Positions 62,204-64,000 of a stretch of 64,000 bases of DNA are shown here, piece after piece. Each line of letters opens with the position of its first letter. Position 1 is the stretch's first letter. The notes beneath the pieces are model-generated. The model made no database searches and was not told the origin of the DNA. It saw only the letters and a program-made list of their open reading frames with translations. The stretch is from positions 1 to 64,000 of the forward strand of contig NZ_LZSO01000001.1 in the NCBI RefSeq assembly GCF_001665785.1, given 5' to 3'. The position numbers and the translations under genes were made by a program. This DNA comes from Mycolicibacterium peregrinum. GTDB lineage: Bacteria > Actinomycetota > Actinomycetes > Mycobacteriales > Mycobacteriaceae.

Positions 62204-63616
62204 TCAGTATTCGATGTAGCGGACGACGTACGGGGTCATGCCGCTGGTGCGGACCGGGGAGACCTTGACCTCCGAACCCGTGTAGGGCGCTTCGAGCATC
62301 TGGCCGTTTCCGAGATAGAGCGTGACGTGCTGGCTGCCACCGGGGCCGTAGAAGATCACGTCACCACGACGCATCTGCGAAGACGGGATCTTGCGGCCGG
62401 CGTTGTACTGGGAGCCGGAGTAATGGGGCAACTTGATGCCGACGCCGGCGAACGCGTAGAGGATCAGGCCCGAGCAGTCGAACCCGACGGTGTTGGCCCC
62501 CGAATCGATGCCGCGACTCGGACCGGCCGCGTTGCCGCCGCCCCAGGAGTAGGGAACGCCCATCTGCGAACCCGCCCGCTGGATCACGTATTCGGATGCC
62601 TGCCGGCCGTACACGCGCGGGATCGCGCCGTTGGTGTAACCGGTCGGCGTGGGCAGAATGCCCAGCTTCTGCAGGAACTGGCGACCCATGTTCTGCGTCA
62701 CCTGCGCCGACGTCGACGAGATGCCGAGGATGGTGTTGATGATGGCGACCGGGTCACCGCTGACGAATGCGCTGGGGATCGCCGGCAGCGTGGGATCCCA
62801 TGCGGTGTCCCAGTTCTGGCCGCGCTGCACCGGCGCGCCCGGGGCACGATCCCAGTTGCCCGCCGCGGCCTGGGGCACGGGCCCCTGCGCCGGCGCGGCC
62901 GGGGCCGACGCCTTGTGCACCTGATTGAGTTCGGCCTGGGCCGAGGCACGTTCGGCGGTCAACCGCTGCAACTCACCTTGCTGCGAGCTGAACGTCTGCT
63001 GCGCCTGTTGCAGTGCCGCGACCGCGGTGTCCTGGCTCGACTGGGCGTTGGCCGTGGCCTGGTCGGCGTTCTGCTTGGCCAGGCGCGCGGCCGACTGTCG
63101 GTTGACCTGTTCGGTGCGGGCGCGCTGCAGATCGGCGATCACCTTGTCGCTGCTGGCAGCCAGGGTCTGACCGGTGGCGGCGGCACTGACGATGTCGCCC
63201 GGATCGGATGCGGTCAGGTATGAGCCGGAGGGGCCACTGACATAGGTGGCCGCGGCGAAGGTGTCGAAGCGCTTCTGCGCCTCACTGATGGCGGTGTTGG
63301 CGTCATCGATGCCCTGCTGGCTGGCATCAACCTCCTGCTGCGCCGTCGCGGCCGCGTCACGGGCGTCCTGCACGTCGACGATCGCCTTGTTGACGGCTTC
63401 CTGCTGGGTCTGGATGGCCGCACCCAACTCCTGCAGCTTCTGGTCGGCGTTGGCCACCGCGGCGACGAGCGTGGCGACCTGATCGGGTGCCCCCGGATCA
63501 GCGACGGCCGGAACGCCTCCCGACATGGCCGTGACCAACAGCATCCCGGCGGTCACCGGCACGGCCAAGAAACGGCCGTACAGCCAGGACGCAGAGGCGC
63601 CAACGGTGCGTCTCAT
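62204..63616 (-). CDS. ripA: NlpC/P60 peptidoglycan endopeptidase RipA
   Basis: 470 residues from ATG 63616 with AGGAG eleven bases upstream; TTG 63625 is an alternative. A signal peptide ends near AVA-DPG. Residues ~40-230 form an Ala/Gln-rich coiled coil that blocks the active site in the M. tuberculosis homologue; an Ala/Pro linker follows. The C-terminal NlpC/P60 domain has Cys381 (GFDCSGLILYAF), His430 (GGSQHVTLYLG) and Glu442 (MLEAPYTG). It cleaves septal peptidoglycan for daughter-cell separation and works with resuscitation-promoting factors. Upstream DNA has GTCACA repeats. Confidence 0.96.
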   Translation of the reverse strand: MRRTVGASASWLYGRFLAVPVTAGMLLVTAMSGGVPAVADPGAPDQVATLVAAVANADQKLQELGAAIQTQQEAVNKAIVDVQDARDAAATAQQEVDASQQGIDDANTAISEAQKRFDTFAAATYVSGPSGSYLTASDPGDIVSAAATGQTLAASSDKVIADLQRARTEQVNRQSAARLAKQNADQATANAQSSQDTAVAALQQAQQTFSSQQGELQRLTAERASAQAELNQVHKASAPAAPAQGPVPQAAAGNWDRAPGAPVQRGQNWDTAWDPTLPAIPSAFVSGDPVAIINTILGISSTSAQVTQNMGRQFLQKLGILPTPTGYTNGAIPRVYGRQASEYVIQRAGSQMGVPYSWGGGNAAGPSRGIDSGANTVGFDCSGLILYAFAGVGIKLPHYSGSQYNAGRKIPSSQMRRGDVIFYGPGGSQHVTLYLGNGQMLEAPYTGSEVKVSPVRTSGMTPYVVRYIEY

Positions 63617-63681
63617 TCGACTCAAGTCTCCTATGGCTCAACGACGGCGTACCGACGTTTGCTCGGGGCCATTGCACAGAA

Positions 63682-63792
63682 GTCACACGAAGCACAACTA
63701 CAACAATGGGTACCGATTGCACCGTACGTCACATCTGAAGCCAAAGAAACTTTAGTCACAAATTACAAGTTTGTAATTGCGAATAGTGTGAC
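63682..63792. promoter_or_regulatory. GTCACA repeat cluster and palindrome upstream of ripA
   Basis: GTCACA occurs at 63682-63687, 63728-63733 and 63755-63760, and inverted (TGTGAC) at 63787-63792. An 18-bp inverted repeat, AATTACAA-GT-TTGTAATT, lies at 63761-63778 within an AT-rich patch. The response regulator MtrA is reported to bind GTCACA-type repeats and to control ripA, so these are plausible MtrA sites. Confidence 0.6.
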
Positions 63793-63857
63793 CAATTAGT
63801 GATATTGGGCGTTATCCCGAACTAATGTTCGAGGGATTTCCGGGACCTGGTCGACAC

Positions 63858-64000
63858 CTAGTCCGAGGAGGCAATAGACGCCTCTGACCCGGCCAATTGT
63901 TTGCTACGGCGTTGCAGAAACCGAGTCAGGGCGGCCGCCCCGGCGACACCGAGAATCAACACGATCGAGAGTGCCGTCCACGGGAAATCCGGGGTGGAAA
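63858..64000 (-). CDS. C-terminus of Rv1476-like membrane protein (partial)
   Basis: On the minus strand, one frame is open from the window edge to a TAG at 63860-63858 and encodes 46 residues. A hydrophobic helix (FPWTALSIVLILGVAGAAAL) is followed by a basic stop-transfer segment (RFLQRRSK) and a polar tail ending ASSD. This position, just upstream of ripA in the same direction, is held in M. tuberculosis by Rv1476, a protein with a C-terminal anchor. The rest lies outside the window. Confidence 0.6.
   Translation of the reverse strand, partial: STPDFPWTALSIVLILGVAGAAALTRFLQRRSKQLAGSEASIASSD

Overview
The window is high-GC actinobacterial DNA from a mycobacterium. Reading from the right end leftwards it carries ripA-ripB-moxR1-DUF58-VWA-fabG1(mabA)-inhA-hemH, an Rv1486c-like gene, NfeD, SPFH, TVP38, mutA-mutB-meaB, lipL, then ileS, dinB, ansA, lspA, an rluD-type gene, dnaE1 and ilvA. 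That is the order of the M. tuberculosis Rv1476-Rv1559 segment as I remember it, with different accessory genes inserted. The accessory set (many F420/flavin enzymes, a tyrosinase, extra regulators) suggests a free-living, probably rapidly growing species; I cannot name it from sequence alone.

Layout. 1-4780: accessory block with the end of an MFS transporter, a His-rich DUF2182 membrane protein translationally coupled to a tyrosinase, and a divergent M4 (thermolysin-family) protease. 4806-10305: ilvA, a small lipoprotein, a small membrane protein, an SRPBCC protein, a methyltransferase, an F420-type luciferase-like oxidoreductase, and a MerR regulator divergent from a PPOX/F420 oxidoreductase across a perfect 10+10 bp palindrome. 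10227-25608: core genes (dnaE1, rarD, rluA-type, lspA, ansA, dinB, ileS) mixed with a TetR regulator, an ECF42-type sigma factor with its DGPF/YCII partner, and two tandem secreted paralogues. ileS is preceded by a T-box leader with an ATC (Ile) specifier.

25926-42451 is the most distinctive region: an orphan C-terminal half of an NRPS condensation domain, a small HTH regulator, an unknown multi-TM protein and an MmpL exporter on the plus strand, converging on a pks-papA-fadD-gap-PE operon on the minus strand. This gene set matches loci that make polyacylated trehaloses (sulfolipid, DAT/PAT, trehalose polyphleate). FadD (FAAL) would activate a fatty acid, the one-module reducing PKS would extend it, PapA would esterify it to sugar, the PE-PPE/Chp-type enzyme would transacylate outside the membrane, and MmpL with Gap would export it. 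A roughly 0.9 kb relatively AT-rich non-coding stretch upstream of pks carries a Crp-like site and a second palindrome.

43413-64000: lipL, the methylmalonyl-CoA mutase operon (mutA-mutB-meaB plus a DUF4333 lipoprotein), TVP38, a deazaflavin oxidoreductase, a RES/Xre-type toxin-antitoxin pair, SPFH-NfeD, hemH, the FAS-II pair fabG1-inhA, the VWA/DUF58/MoxR module, and the cell-separation endopeptidases ripB and ripA. The window ends in the C-terminus of an Rv1476-like membrane protein. Methylmalonyl-CoA metabolism next to a PKS that probably uses it is functionally coherent.

All family assignments come from motif recognition by eye; no database search was run.
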